Assembly (NCBI GenBank): GCA_029961685.1 | Contig: JARWKL010000007.1 | Coordinates: forward strand, 30,124,027 to 30,188,026 | Origin: Aristolochia californica | Taxonomy: Eukaryota > Streptophyta > Magnoliopsida > Piperales > Aristolochiaceae | Direction of reading: 5' to 3' | DNA length: 64,000 bases | Shown here: positions 23,058 to 32,372 of the stretch, piece by piece | How the letters are laid out: every line of letters starts with the position of its first letter | Numbering within the stretch: position 1 is the first letter of the stretch | Position numbers and translations under genes: made by a program | Notes under the pieces: model-generated | What the model saw: only the letters and a program-made list of their open reading frames with translations | Databases searched by the model: none | What the model was told of the DNA's origin: nothing

Positions 23058-23060
<3 letters not shown>
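21391..23060 (+). pseudogene. Element E integrase and chromodomain, interrupted by a TRIM
   Basis: The zinc-binding region is HDSTHEGRQKTYFRISREFY to CQICQQ, with a frameshift near 21625. The core (21603-22278) has MDFIDGLPTSSGKS, SDRDAIFTSIFWKEL and [11 protein letters not shown], so the D, D and E catalytic residues are present. The TRIM splits the tail within SMKLYYDKKHREV. The rest (22601-23060) carries KYYGPFQVL and the chromodomain (GNWEILIQWGDADPSDMTWEPL), ending in FDLEDKIFLQEGG before the polypurine tract. Confidence 0.87.
22279..22595 (-). mobile_element. TRIM element (copy 1) in element E
   Basis: 317 bp with about 80-bp direct terminal repeats of the TTAAGCACCTAGCCAATAC to GGACCATAACA type and a perfect GAAGC duplication (22274-22278 and 22596-22600). 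Read on the minus strand, the left repeat is followed by a GGTATCAGAGC primer site and then by TTCGAATCCC. No coding capacity; mobilised in trans by an autonomous element. Confidence 0.85.

Positions 23061-23090
<30 letters not shown>
23061..23090 (+). repeat. Poly-G run (30 G) at the polypurine tract of element E
   Basis: 30 consecutive G after CTCCAGGA, directly before TGATG and the 3' LTR, at the position of the GGAGGGGGG tract of element B. Confidence 0.9.
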
Positions 23091-23091
<1 letters not shown>

Positions 23092-23093
23092 GA

Positions 23094-23486
23094 TGTTATG
23101 GACTTTATAGCATCACAACTTACCAGCAGGCGTAGGAATTAATTAATGTGATTTTCAATTTCCATGTAATTGATTTTGGGTTGGTTTGGTTTAGAATTTA
23201 TTTGGCTTGAACCATTGACCCAATGGTCTGACTTGTATTTGGCGTCCTCAAACCTATTTAAGGGGATGACTAGGTTAATGAAAGGCAGCAATTGAGTCTA
23301 CTTTAGCCTAGAGTAAATTAGCTAAACAGGTCGAGGGCTCCTTCAAGCTCTCTCCCATTTTTCCCCCAATTCCTTTTCCGAAATTCTTCTTCAGCACTCC
23401 ATCAATATACCTTAACGTCAAGCAAGCAATGGAAGGAAGAGAAGAGAGGAGGGTGACAAGATCCATGGCTCGTGAGGATCCTAACA
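23094..23486 (+). repeat. 3' LTR of element E
   Basis: 393-bp LTR from TGTTATGGACTTTATAG to GATCCTAACA. It matches 17950-18356 apart from substitutions and a short deletion near 23385. It carries the gag ATG at 23428. Confidence 0.9.
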
Positions 23487-23491
23487 CAATG

Positions 23492-24813
23492 CTGCTGCGA
23501 TGAGGTAGTGAGGCGCTGCTCAAGCAGATACTTGAGGCTGCAATGATCAGATCGAATCAGAAATGGCTGTCCCCAGAGATAAGGCCGCCAATGCTGTATA
23601 GCTTTCGCTAATCCGATCAATTCCCTCTCATAAGCTGCTAACTTGTGGTGGTACTGGCCCAGTTGGTGGCTAAAATAAGCAATTGGGTGTCCCTAATGGT
23701 GTAACACTACACCAATACTGCTCCGAAGCATCACATTCCGCAACAAATGACTCATCAAAGTCAGCTAGCTGTAAAACTGGGGCGGATAATAAGGCCTCTT
23801 TCAACTGCTGAAAGGAATGAGCCGCTGTCTTTGACCAGGTAAAGGTATTTTTCTTGAGTAGGTTGTTGAGCGGAGCTACAATCTGGCCATAGCTGCGAAT
23901 AAATTTTCTATAATACCCAGCTAGGCCCAAAAGTCCCCTTCAGGCTGTAATGGATGTAGGAGGAGGCCACTTTGTGACGGCCTGTTTCTTACTCTGGTCT
24001 ACTTTCACCCCAACTGCTGAAATAACGTGGCCCAAGTATGCCACTTCTGAAGTTCCTGTAGAACATTTGGACTGATTTAAAACCAAATGATGTGAGTGGA
24101 TAAGAGAAAATACCTGGTGAAGGTGATGAAGATGCTCTTCCCAATTGTTGCTATAGACCAAAATATCGTCAAAAAATACCAAAACATATTTCCTCAAGAG
24201 AGAGGAAAATACCTCATTCATGAGGGCCTGGAAGGTGGAAGGCACATTTGAGAGACCAAATAGCATTACAAGGAACCCAAAATGGCCGTGATGCATGCAG
24301 AACGCTGTTTTCTCCACATCTGATGGGTGAATTCGGATTTGATCATAGCCAGATTTCAAATCGAGTTTGGTAAAAATAGTAGCTCCATGTAGCTTATCTA
24401 GCAACTCGTCCACCACTGGGATGGAAAATTTATCTTTAATGGTATGCGCATTGAGTTGCCTGTAATCCACACAACACCTCCATGACTTATCATGCTTGCG
24501 GACCAGTAATACCGGTGAGGAAAAAGGAGACCTGCTGTGCTGAATAATACCTGGGCTAACATCTACTAGCACTGCCTTTCAATCTCATCCTTCTGTAAGT
24601 GGGGTAATGATAAGGATGCACCACTACAAGCTCAGGGCCCGTTTTCAAACGGATACAGTGATCACAATGCCTAATTGGCGGTAAAGCAGTAGGGTCCTGA
24701 AAGATATCCTCAAAGTCTATAAGTATTTGAGATAACTTACAGTTGGCCGTGGTCTAGACCTAAACAACCTGTAGTGCATGGGGCACTGGTGCTTGGGTGC
24801 CATGCAATATAAT
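23492..24813 (-). pseudogene. Element D RT and RNase H, broken
   Basis: Read leftward from 24813: the protease-RT linker, then RT (24572-23940) with [40 protein letters not shown] (H to D) and an intact FFDDILVYS. RNase H follows ([26 protein letters not shown] with a frameshift in the GGG tract; then IRSDHCSLKYLLEQRLTTS) and is cut at 23492 by element E. Confidence 0.87.
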
Positions 24814-26464
24814 CTAACGGTGGTCCTCGATAAAGGACATGGTCAAAGCTTGAAAATCCCATAGTATTGGCCCCAACAGTTGTAGCCATTTAACACCTAG
24901 TACCAAATCGAATCCTGAAAGTGGAATCACCAGGAAATCTGCAATAAATGAGTGTCCCTCAATATCAAAGTGTGTGGCTAGAGATATGCCCACACTAGTA
25001 ATTTTAGCCCCATTGGCTACTGATACAGAAAGGCCAGTCTGTTGCTGGACTACTAACCCAAGTTGTTCTACTGCTGGCTGACTGATGAAATTATGTGTAC
25101 TGCTAGAGTCAACTAAAGCCAGTAACTGTAGATGATGTAACTGGGATTTAACCTGCATGGTACTAGAACTTCGTAGACCAATCATGGCATGAAGGGAATT
25201 CTCTGGATCCTCTTGGTCTATCTCCACAATCTCCTCCTCAGGTAGTATGTCGTCACCATCCTCCGACAGACATATACTGATTAATCTTTTGCATTGGTGA
25301 CCAATTACATATTGTCCAACATAGTTAGAACAAATGCCCTTGGCCTTTCTGTGATCCATTTTTGCCTGTTGAGTTTTTTGAAATAAGGAGCAGGTGGAGT
25401 CGAATTAGAGCTTTCTGGGCGTGGGGCTGCACTTGCTCTAGAACATGGAGGTCCATAATAAGGGGTTGGCGTAGTGGCATTGTGTCTTCCTGTCCAAGCT
25501 GGTTTTCTAACTAGTGACTCCTTTAGAACACGCTGCTTGTGCTCATTTGACCTGGCTAAATTCATAGCGTGGTCCAAATCTGTAGGACCATGTAATTCAA
25601 CTTCCAGTCTCAGAGCTTCTGTCTAACCCGCAGTAAAAATATGAACATACTGGGTGTGACTGACAAACTGGTTTGCTCAGGTAACCTTTCTTGGAAGGTC
25701 TCTTGGTATACCTCTTGTGATCCAATTTGCTTGTAATTGATGAATTCTCCCAATGGATTGCTACTAGCTGGAGGACCAAATCTCATCATGCAAGACTGCC
25801 TAAAGGTTGCCCAATCTTGAACCAATTGGTCATTTTGTAATTGGTGGTACCATAGAAGCACTTCATCGAGCATGTGGTAGGCGGCCAAGTAAACTTTCTC
25901 ATCCGCAGGTGTTTTTTGATGATAAAAGAACCGATCACACTTGGCTAACCAAATTAAGGGGTCCTTAGACCCATCATACGTAGGAAAGTCAAGTTTTAAA
26001 TACCTGGGAACCGTATTTGGTCCCTAAGTGGCAGGCCCCTGATGGGGATTGTGATGACACATTGGTGGTTGTGGGGGAGGTGGTGGGTGGAATAGATGGT
26101 GGTCGGTCAATGGAGAGTAGGCTGTCGGTGGTTGTGCTCGTGTACCATTGTCCTCTTGTCACCGGAGGAGAGCTTCGATGGCAGCATCCATGGATTTTAT
26201 GGCCTCAAGCATGTCAGACGTTGTCTGACACACCTCTTCCAGGGATTGAGCCTGAAGGTCTGTCCTCTGCCAATTATCTTCAGCTAATTTCCTCAAATCC
26301 TCAGGGAAAGAGGAATTCCCAAGGGTGGACCTATCTGATACCAAGATGTTAGGTTCTTCCCGAGCCATGGATTGAGTCACCCTTCTTTCCTCTCTTCCAT
26401 CCATGGTTTTTCTTGACAATATAAGAGGATTCTTTTTTCTGGAACGTGGAATGATAGAAATCAA
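24814..26464 (-). pseudogene. Element D gag and protease, broken
   Basis: Gag starts in the 5' LTR (MDGREERRVTQSMAREEPN, minus strand from about 26404), crosses the primer site and stays open to 26159. The gag core is broken near 25900 and 25610. The nucleocapsid region reads ICSNYVGQYVIGHQCKRL with two expected cysteine/aspartate positions altered. In the protease (25359-24814) the catalytic DSG reads DSS (LVDSSSTHNFIS), followed by the normal VANGAKITSVGI and DFLVIPLSGFDLVLG segments. Confidence 0.86.
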
Positions 26465-26750
26465 ATAGAATGATGGAGCTTTGAAGGAAGCTCAACCTGG
26501 ACCTTAGAGGGAGAATCCGACCTATTTACTCTACGTTTTTCAATACTTGATTTCTCCTTCCCTTGACGTCCCCCTAAATAGGGTTGAGGACATAATTACA
26601 AAAGTGACCCATAGGTCTAGTGGTTCACGCCACGTTACATCTAAACGAAACCAAAGTAAACCAAACCAAATGAAATTATATTAAAAATAAATTGACATAA
26701 TTTAATTCATATGCATGTGGATAACTCGTGATGCTATGGAGTCCATAACA
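26347..26750 (-). repeat. 5' LTR of element D
   Basis: 404-bp LTR; plus-strand ends TGTTAGGTTCTTCCC and AGTCCATAACA. Left of it, 26334-26344 read on the minus strand gives a TTGGTATCAGA primer site. Confidence 0.9.
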
Positions 26751-26755
26751 GGGAC

Positions 26756-27462
26756 ACACCTAAACGATGGGTTAAATGGCTCACCTGGGCTGAATTCTGT
26801 TACAACACCTCCTACCACAGCGCACTCGGAACTACTCCATTCAAGGTAGTATATGGCAGAGACCCACCTCAACTTTTATCGTATGAACCAGGTGCCTCCA
26901 AGGTAGCCACTTTGGACCAAGCATTAGCAGAAAGAGACATCAAGCTCACTGAGGTGCGCAGTCATCTCCAGGAGGCCCAGAATACTATGAAATTATATTA
27001 TGACAAGAAGCACCAAAAAGTCTTCTTTTCTCCACGAGATTATTTATGGCTGCGACTCCAACATTACAGGCAGTTGTCATTGACAGCCTCCAAATGCCAC
27101 AAGCTCTCTCCGAAGTATTATGGTCCCTTTCAGGTGATGGACCGCATTGGCACAGTTGCCTACCGCTTACAACTTTCGCTAGAGGCAAGGATTCACAATG
27201 TGTTTTATGTCTCCCAACGGAAGGCCTTCCAGGGCAACTCTCCCTTGCTACACACCCCTCTGCCCCCACTACATGAGGGACGTGTCCATTCTACTCCAGC
27301 ATAGGTGTTACACGCTCGTCACATTCAGGGTGATTGGGAAATACTAGTGCAATGGGCTAATGCTGACCCCAGTGACACTACATGGGAGCCCTTAGCAGCT
27401 TTCAGAGCCCTCTACCCCTATTTCGAGCTTGAGGATAAACTCTTTCTCCAGGAGGGGGGTGA
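26756..27462 (+). pseudogene. Element B integrase tail and chromodomain
   Basis: Resumes B after element D: WVKWLTWAEFCYNTSYHSALGTTPF, then an open frame 26912-27304 with KYYGPFQVMDRIGTVAYRLQL, and the chromodomain (GDWEILVQWANADPSDTTWEPLAAF; 27305-27462) ending FELEDKLFLQEGG. One TAG at 27302 interrupts it. It ends in the unexpanded polypurine tract GGAGGGGGG. Confidence 0.87.
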
Positions 27463-27882
27463 TGTTATGGACTGCATAGCATCACGAGTTATCAACAGGC
27501 ATAGGAATTAAATTATGTCAATTTCCTTTTAATGTAATTCCATTTGGTTTGGTTTGGTTTAAATGTAATATGGCATGAACCAATTGACCCATGGGTCTAA
27601 TTTGTATTTTCGTCCTCAACCCTATTTATGGGGATGTCAAGGTGAAGGAAAGTAAGTATTGAGAAAATTAGAATTAAACAGGTCAGATTCTCCCTCAGAG
27701 GTCTAGGTCGGATTCTCCTTCTGAGGTCGAGGTCGAGCTTCCTTCAAAGCTCAATCATTCCATTCCGAATTTTACCATTCCACGTTCCAGAAACAAGAAT
27801 CCTCTTCCAATGTCAAGATTCAATATGGAGGGAAGAGAAGAAAGAAGGGTGACTGGATCCATGGCTTGGGAAGATCCTAACA
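27463..27882 (+). repeat. 3' LTR of element B
   Basis: 420-bp LTR, TGTTATGGACTGC to GATCCTAACA, followed by the AAATA duplication. It retains the 25 bp lost from the 5' LTR. Confidence 0.9.
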
Positions 27883-27920
27883 AAATACTTGATTGACTTA
27901 TTATAATCAGAGTACATGAA

Positions 27921-27939
27921 CCTATATTTATAATAGAGG
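27921..27939 (-). promoter_or_regulatory. TATA-like box in the F LTR
   Basis: In the element's sense strand the region contains TATAAATATAGG, the equivalent of the TATAAATAGAGG box in the G and N LTRs. Confidence 0.5.
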
Positions 27940-28295
27940 AAGGTAGTAGAGTCCAATTACAATAAAACTACATTTGTCCCAATTACACCCAAACCCTAAC
28001 ACTTAAAGATATGTCCTAGCATAATTAAATAACTCAATATAGATAAAAGACAAGCATAACTCAAATTAAAACTCTTCTTGGACGTGACCATAAGATAAAG
28101 ATACTTTTTTGAGTCCTTCTTGATCTTCCAACTGATGTGTTAAGGATGTTAGCTCATGGTAATCATTGTGGGTCCTACTTGTTATGTGCTTGGGCTCATC
28201 TTGTGGGCCTTCTTTGATCGTGTGGCCTATCTTATAATACTCTGAGATATGTGGGCCTTCCTTGGTCGTGTGGGTTTGGGCCCTATCTTCCAATA

Positions 28296-29845
28296 TTCCC
28301 CCTCAATCTGGGGGTGAGAGAACATCATGAACTCCCAGCTTGTTGCAAATGACATATAGAATCTTTTTGTATAAAATGGCAGTCCTCCCATCTTCCAACA
28401 CTCCCCCTCACACTGGTGCTTTCTTCCATGAGGCCCAGTTAGCCAATTCAAGGGGGTATAACATAGATGTAATAATAAGTTCCTACGTTATGGTTTCCCA
28501 ACTGTGATATTTTTTTACAGGGTATCCTTCGTCATGGTTTCCCAACTGTGATATTTTTTGACAAGGTATTAAGTTCCTCCATCATGGTTTCCCAACCGTA
28601 ATTTTTTTTACAGGGTCAAATAAATGATGGTATGAGGCCACCTCTTTTTCAATAATAATGTTCCCAAAGAGACATACTAGCAGCAATTGTATATAATTTT
28701 GGTCACATAAACTTATCCACAACATAAGGAATAAAATGCCTATTTCTTGTACTTCTTCTACTTCTCCCCCTCAAGTTGGGAGGTAATGGCAGTGACCCCA
28801 GCTTGAACCAAATATCATAGATATAGAGATAAGCCCAAATAATAGACATGTATAAATAAGCCCTCAAACTAGGGAGAAATGAAATATTTTCCTGATATAT
28901 CAACTCAAAACGTGACGCCAATGGGTATAAATTTGGTTTTTTCAATACAACAGAATACCTGTTTGACCTTTGATTCTTCTAATGCGAATATTTATTTAAA
29001 TATAGATTAGATTGACATGAAATTTTCTCCTGATGAAAGTAGACTTAAATAAATTTAATCCATGTATAACTTAACTTCATAAAATATAATTATCAGAAGA
29101 TAAATAATCTGATATATTTCGGTCTTTGTCATCTGGCCGAACTAAGTACTGTTTCTCCTTTTTTTCCAGAATGACCATTGACTTTTCCAAGATCCATATC
29201 TCATTATAAAAAAATCATAGTGAGAATTAGTTGAATAGGTAAGAAAATAGACTTACTTATCTTTCTTTTGATATATAATACTCCATATAAAGTCTCTTTC
29301 TTAATAACATAAAATACCTCGAAAGTTGACGCTTTCTGTTGCCGCTCAAACCTCTTTTTCAATATGACATTTGCTACCTCAAATATCAATTTATCTTTGT
29401 AGATAACTCAGATAAAAAATTGATTGAATAGGTAAAAGAATATACTTACATATATTTCTTTTTATATATATTTATCGATATAAAGTCTAGTTAGCAAAAC
29501 ATACCTCTTAATCTATAGATTGCTGCTGCTGCTCGAACCTTTTTGCAATCTGACCTTCACTCATTTAAATATTGATATCTCTCTGTATATAAATCTGATT
29601 GGAAAAAAAACATTTTTCTTTGGAAAGTAGACTCAAACATCTTTCCGTCAATATATAATTTGCAATATTAAAAACTCCCTCTAAAGGTAAACAATGCAAA
29701 TCAAACTATGAGTGTAGGGACTGAAAAAAAAAACTACAAATCTAGACATAGGGTTTAGGGTTTAGAGAAATGAATCTCATTATGTCTGTGGGTTGACCAA
29801 GTCAACTCACAGAACGGTCAACCCACAGAACCTGCTCTGATACCA
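28296..29845 (-). other. Interior of non-autonomous element F
   Basis: Noncoding, AT-rich body homologous to the interior of G (42668-44761). On the minus strand it runs from a perfect primer site (TGGTATCAGAGCAGG, 29845-29831) to a polypurine tract next to the F LTR (28296-28306). It contains three imperfect units of the AAGTTCCTCC/TTTCCCAAC repeat (about 28471-28615) and a second copy of the polypurine/LTR-edge motif TCTTCCAACACTCCCCCTC at 28390-28408. No gag or pol domain is seen. Confidence 0.65.
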
Positions 29846-29957
29846 TGTTAAGTTGGGTCCATGGCCCATCCCAAAATGACTAGCCAACTTAGGAAACCTC
29901 TTTCCCAACTAATAAACTCAATATCTTTACTAATCCATGTGGGACTATTCCTTAACA
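29846..29957 (-). repeat. 5' LTR of short-LTR element P
   Basis: 112 bp, TGTTAAGTTGGGTCC to CTATTCCTTAACA. It matches 7616-7732 and directly abuts a tRNA-Met primer site on its left, which fixes it as the 5' LTR of a minus-strand element. Confidence 0.82.
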
Positions 29958-30388
29958 ATCATCCGTCTACCTCTTCACTTCGTTCTTTGCTTCCGTCTTT
30001 AAAAGTAGTTTCTACTTCCAATTGTGAGGTTCATCAATTAAGTAAACACATTAGAAGTACATATTCTCCTCTTCTTACAACTACAAGTGCTGCTCCTTTT
30101 GAGTTAATACATTCTGATGTATGGGGACATTTAAGTGTCTCAAATATTTCTCAAGTTAAATATTTTGTCACTTTTGTTAATGATTTACTCGAGTGACTTG
30201 GTTATATTTATTTATAGAACGTTTAGAAATTCTTCATCTGTTTAAAAATTTTCATGCTATGGTATTGACACAATTTGGGAAGAAAATTTAAATCCTTAGG
30301 TCTGATAATGCTATGGAAAACTTGTCTAATGACTTCAAATCATTTTGTGAGGGTAATGGGCTTATCCATCAAACATCATGTGCCTATA
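29958..30388 (+). pseudogene. Copia element X: pre-integrase end and integrase start, broken
   Basis: Continues the frame broken at 7615: PSTSSLRSLLPSLKVV, then a copia integrase start (PFELIHSDVWGHLSVSNISQVKYFVTFVNDLLE), in which DVWG contains the first catalytic aspartate. Stops and shifts follow; the second-aspartate region is recognisable in another frame (30300-30340). The element is cut at 30389 by LTR fragment T and no RT/RNase H part of it is found in the window. Confidence 0.8.
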
Positions 30389-30681
30389 TGTTGTGGACTC
30401 GATAGCGGACCGAGTCATCCAGAGGCAACGCGGCTGAGTTGGTAACTCATAAGAACGTGCAACTCCATTAGGAATTATATCTTGAAGTTATTTAATTATG
30501 TGTAAGCCACAATGGCATTATTGTAAAACTCTATTTTGGATTGCCTTGGCGTGATTAGACATAGGTAGGCTCACGGGGGTGTAGAATGGAAGCATAAATT
30601 ACCCTAATTGTGGATCAGCATCAACATTCTCCTTCATTGAACCTAGGATCGGCATTCTCCTTGAGGAACCCAAGGTTCAAG
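30389..30681 (+). repeat. LTR fragment T
   Basis: Starts TGTTGTGGACTCGATAG, like an LTR of the chromovirus superfamily, inserted in the copia integrase. It contains two units around ATCGGCATTCTCCTT. It is interrupted by element Q at 30682; its other end is not found. Confidence 0.55.
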
Positions 30682-31064
30682 TGTTATGGACTCACGAGGT
30701 CGAGTGATTAGTAGACGCCGTGAGTAAATCATGTCATTTTTTGTTTTAAACACTTTGATGGTTTAGATGAAATTTTCCTTCTTTTCATGGGCCTTGTTAT
30801 TGGCCTTTGCTTTGTACTCAAACCCTAGTCCTCTCTTATAAGGGGGATGAAGGCTTGAATGGAATTAAGCAATTGATCAATAGTTTAGCAAGAGATCGGA
30901 TTCTCTCTCCCAACGAGGTCCAAGGTACAAGCCTCCTTCGAAAACTTGATTTCTATCAATCATAGGTCGTTAAAAAAAATCCAAAGCTTCACATAAGAAC
31001 TGATTACAATCTAGAATCAAGAGGAGATCATCGGGTACTCAATCCATGGCAAGGGAGTTTAACA
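30682..31064 (+). repeat. 5' LTR of element Q
   Basis: 383 bp, TGTTATGGACTCACG to GGGAGTTTAACA. Layout resembles the chromovirus and K LTRs, including the CCATGGCAAGGGA segment near the end. Confidence 0.7.
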
Positions 31065-31110
31065 ACGTGTATCAGAGCGGACCACCATCGGCAATTCATC
31101 TCCCAATGAT

Positions 31111-31701
31111 TTGAGAAATATTATTGAGGAAGTTTGGATTGAAGTACAAACCCAAACAACAATACTTCAAAATGAAATTTTGGAGATTAAGGAGTCTATT
31201 CTTCAACTCAATCTTCGAATTGGAGAGTTTCTTGGAGAGCGGCCCCTCAATGCCGTTGGAGGAACGAAATCAGAGAAATCAGAGAATCAAGAAATCAGAG
31301 AGCCCTCTGTCTCTCTAGCGGCGGCGACATCCAAAATTGGGGACTCAGAATGTCTGAAATTGGAAGGGTATTCAGCACAACCTTCGTCGGCAAAAATGGA
31401 AGGGGGTTTGCCATCAAACCCTTTCTCATTGGATGCCATACGTCTTCCCGAACCGAAGTCACATGAAATCCGAGGGCTCGCTGTCTCGGAAAAGCTCCCC
31501 GAACTTCCGAAATCAGACGGTGGGGCAACCTCAAATCCGAAGACCTACTCTGCTGTAGTGGAACCAAAACACTTGTTCATCTTTAAGGAGGAAGGTTCTA
31601 AATTTTGGCCACTCCTTCATGTTGTTCGCCATCGGCAACAAGTCAGGCTCGACGGGCTTGAAGTTGCAAGGGGCATGAAAAATCCAGACAAGCACCATTG
31701 A
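31111..31701 (+). CDS. Family-specific open frame 1 of element Q (gag-derived N-terminus)
   Basis: 196 codons with no stop. The sequence upstream in the same frame (ERTTIGNSSPNDLRNIIEE) matches the gag start of the chromoviruses (DRSTLGDSSSPEDLRQLVED). A helical heptad-like stretch follows (ILQNEILEIKESILQLNLRI). The rest has no known domain but is conserved in K and R: GDSECLKLEGYSAQPSSAK, LPSNPFSLDAIRLPEPKS and KFWPLLHVVRHRQQVRLDGL. The whole is unlike capsid, RT or integrase. The product is probably not made now, because the downstream frame is shifted. Confidence 0.5.
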   Translation: MRNIIEEVWIEVQTQTTILQNEILEIKESILQLNLRIGEFLGERPLNAVGGTKSEKSENQEIREPSVSLAAATSKIGDSECLKLEGYSAQPSSAKMEGGLPSNPFSLDAIRLPEPKSHEIRGLAVSEKLPELPKSDGGATSNPKTYSAVVEPKHLFIFKEEGSKFWPLLHVVRHRQQVRLDGLEVARGMKNPDKHH

Positions 31702-31865
31702 TGGCTTATAAGAACTGACAAGCACAAAAACCCAAAGATTTCTATTTCGAAGTAGAAATCATGGCCCTGGCGGAAGAAGAGAGGTCTCGCCCAAAGGATT
31801 TTGAATTGAAATGGCTTCCACCAGATGAGGCCCCTGATAGTGGTGTTGTACACTGACTTCCATTC

Positions 31866-32372
31866 GTGGTTTTGAGGCACAAAATCAGGTATGCAATTGT
31901 CGTTCCACACTTTCTTACAGTGAAGCGTGCAACCCTCTATGCCTATGAACCTATTTCTCCATGCTCCAACGGGGATCCTAATGCTGGGGAGCTATTTGTA
32001 TTAAAGACGCAACATGATGTTGTTAACTGGTTGGCAACGCCAACGCGATTAATTAATCTTTCTGGAATCATGGCCATCTTACAATTCAAGCAGCAGAGGG
32101 CCTTCACTATATCTGCCGTCAACAATTCTTTTGCACAGGGGCAGGGGACATATTCTATTGTTGTGCATGAAGACAGCAACAGGGTGGTTGTTTCGGGTCA
32201 TTTTGCCAGCAGTAACAGTCCATTTCAAAAAGTTGTGTTAATTTTTTTGGATGATATGGATGCTGCTTGTATAGATTCTGAGGTGAATTTACTTGAATTT
32301 GGTCATGACAAACACTGTACCCAGACGACAGCATATTCCCTCCAAGTAAATTTGTTAGGGTCTTTGTTATAG
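31866..32372 (+). CDS. Family-specific open frame 2 of element Q
   Basis: 168 codons. Conserved in K (52910-53410) and R: RHKIRYAIVVPHFLTV, SPCSNGDPNAGELF, QHDVVNWLATPTRLINLSGI, ILQFKQQRAFT and GHFASSNSPFQ. In the ancestor it was probably continuous with open frame 1 (the region 31701-31866 is also conserved in K in shifted frames). No known domain is recognised. It is cut at the junction with R. Confidence 0.45.
   Translation: MVLRHKIRYAIVVPHFLTVKRATLYAYEPISPCSNGDPNAGELFVLKTQHDVVNWLATPTRLINLSGIMAILQFKQQRAFTISAVNNSFAQGQGTYSIVVHEDSNRVVVSGHFASSNSPFQKVVLIFLDDMDAACIDSEVNLLEFGHDKHCTQTTAYSLQVNLLGSLL

Larger units (their letters stand above)
17950..23486 (+). mobile_element. Element E: full-length chromovirus, deepest autonomous-type insertion
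   Basis: 5.5-kb element with a perfect CAATG target duplication (17945-17949 and 23487-23491), both LTRs, a tRNA-Met primer site (TGGTATCAGG at 18360) and all gag-pol domains. It belongs to a sister subfamily of A, B and D: the LTR starts TGTTATGAACTCTATAG and gag differs. It contains a TRIM at 22279-22595 in the integrase tail. It keeps a 491-codon open frame, the longest in the window, but has several stops and a mutated RT active site. Confidence 0.92.
16061..26750 (-). mobile_element. Element D: chromovirus, minus strand, split by element E
   Basis: Own parts are 16061-17949 and 23492-26750, about 5.15 kb. The target duplication GGGAC is perfect (16056-16060 and 26751-26755). Minus-strand order: 5' LTR, gag, protease, RT, RNase H (interrupted by E), integrase, partial chromodomain, 3' LTR. 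A deletion near 16477 removed the end of the chromodomain, the polypurine tract and the first bases of the 3' LTR, so it cannot move again. Confidence 0.9.
7946..27882 (+). mobile_element. Element B: chromovirus split by nested elements C and D
   Basis: Own parts are 7946-9897, 13883-16060 and 26756-27882, about 5.25 kb in total. A perfect target duplication AAATA lies at 7941-7945 and 27883-27887. Order: 5' LTR, gag, protease, C insertion, reverse transcriptase, RNase H, integrase core, D insertion, integrase tail, chromodomain, polypurine tract, 3' LTR. The parts join in order with family-consistent residues, which supports the reconstruction. Point stops and frameshifts make it inactive. 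Confidence 0.9.
7920..28295 (-). repeat. LTR of element F, split by element B
   Basis: The LTR starts TGTTGAATTTATGG at 7920, breaks at 7945 in the AAATA target duplication, and resumes at 27888 to end near 28295 (CTTCCAATA). It matches the LTRs of G (42233-42667, 44762-45197) and N. Own sequence is about 435 bp. The palindromic TATA region lies at 27921-27939. Confidence 0.8.
7616..29957 (-). mobile_element. Composite P/F: short-LTR element containing a second LTR element, with nested insertions
   Basis: The outer LTRs (7616-7732 and 29846-29957) start TGTTAAGTTGGGTCC and flank everything between. The target pentamers are GTCAT (7611-7615) and ATCAT (29958-29962). Read on the minus strand the order is P 5' LTR, primer site, F body (29845-28296), F LTR (28295-7920, split by B), a second primer site (7919-7907), a short P tail with a polypurine tract, and P 3' LTR. 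No protein domain of its own was found, so it is non-autonomous. Confidence 0.75.
30682..32372 (+). mobile_element. Element Q: non-autonomous LTR element, 3' end lost
   Basis: 5' LTR (30682-31064), a mutated primer site (TGTATCAGAGCGG near 31068) and two conserved reading frames, then an abrupt junction at about 32372 with inverted sequence of element R. It belongs to the same gene-carrying family as K and R by LTR-adjacent sequence and protein similarity. No 3' LTR remains. Confidence 0.75.

Noticed and set aside
28066..28451. Open frames in the F and G LTRs as proteins
   Set aside because: They lie in LTR and polypurine regions, are not conserved in frame between copies, and have no domain.
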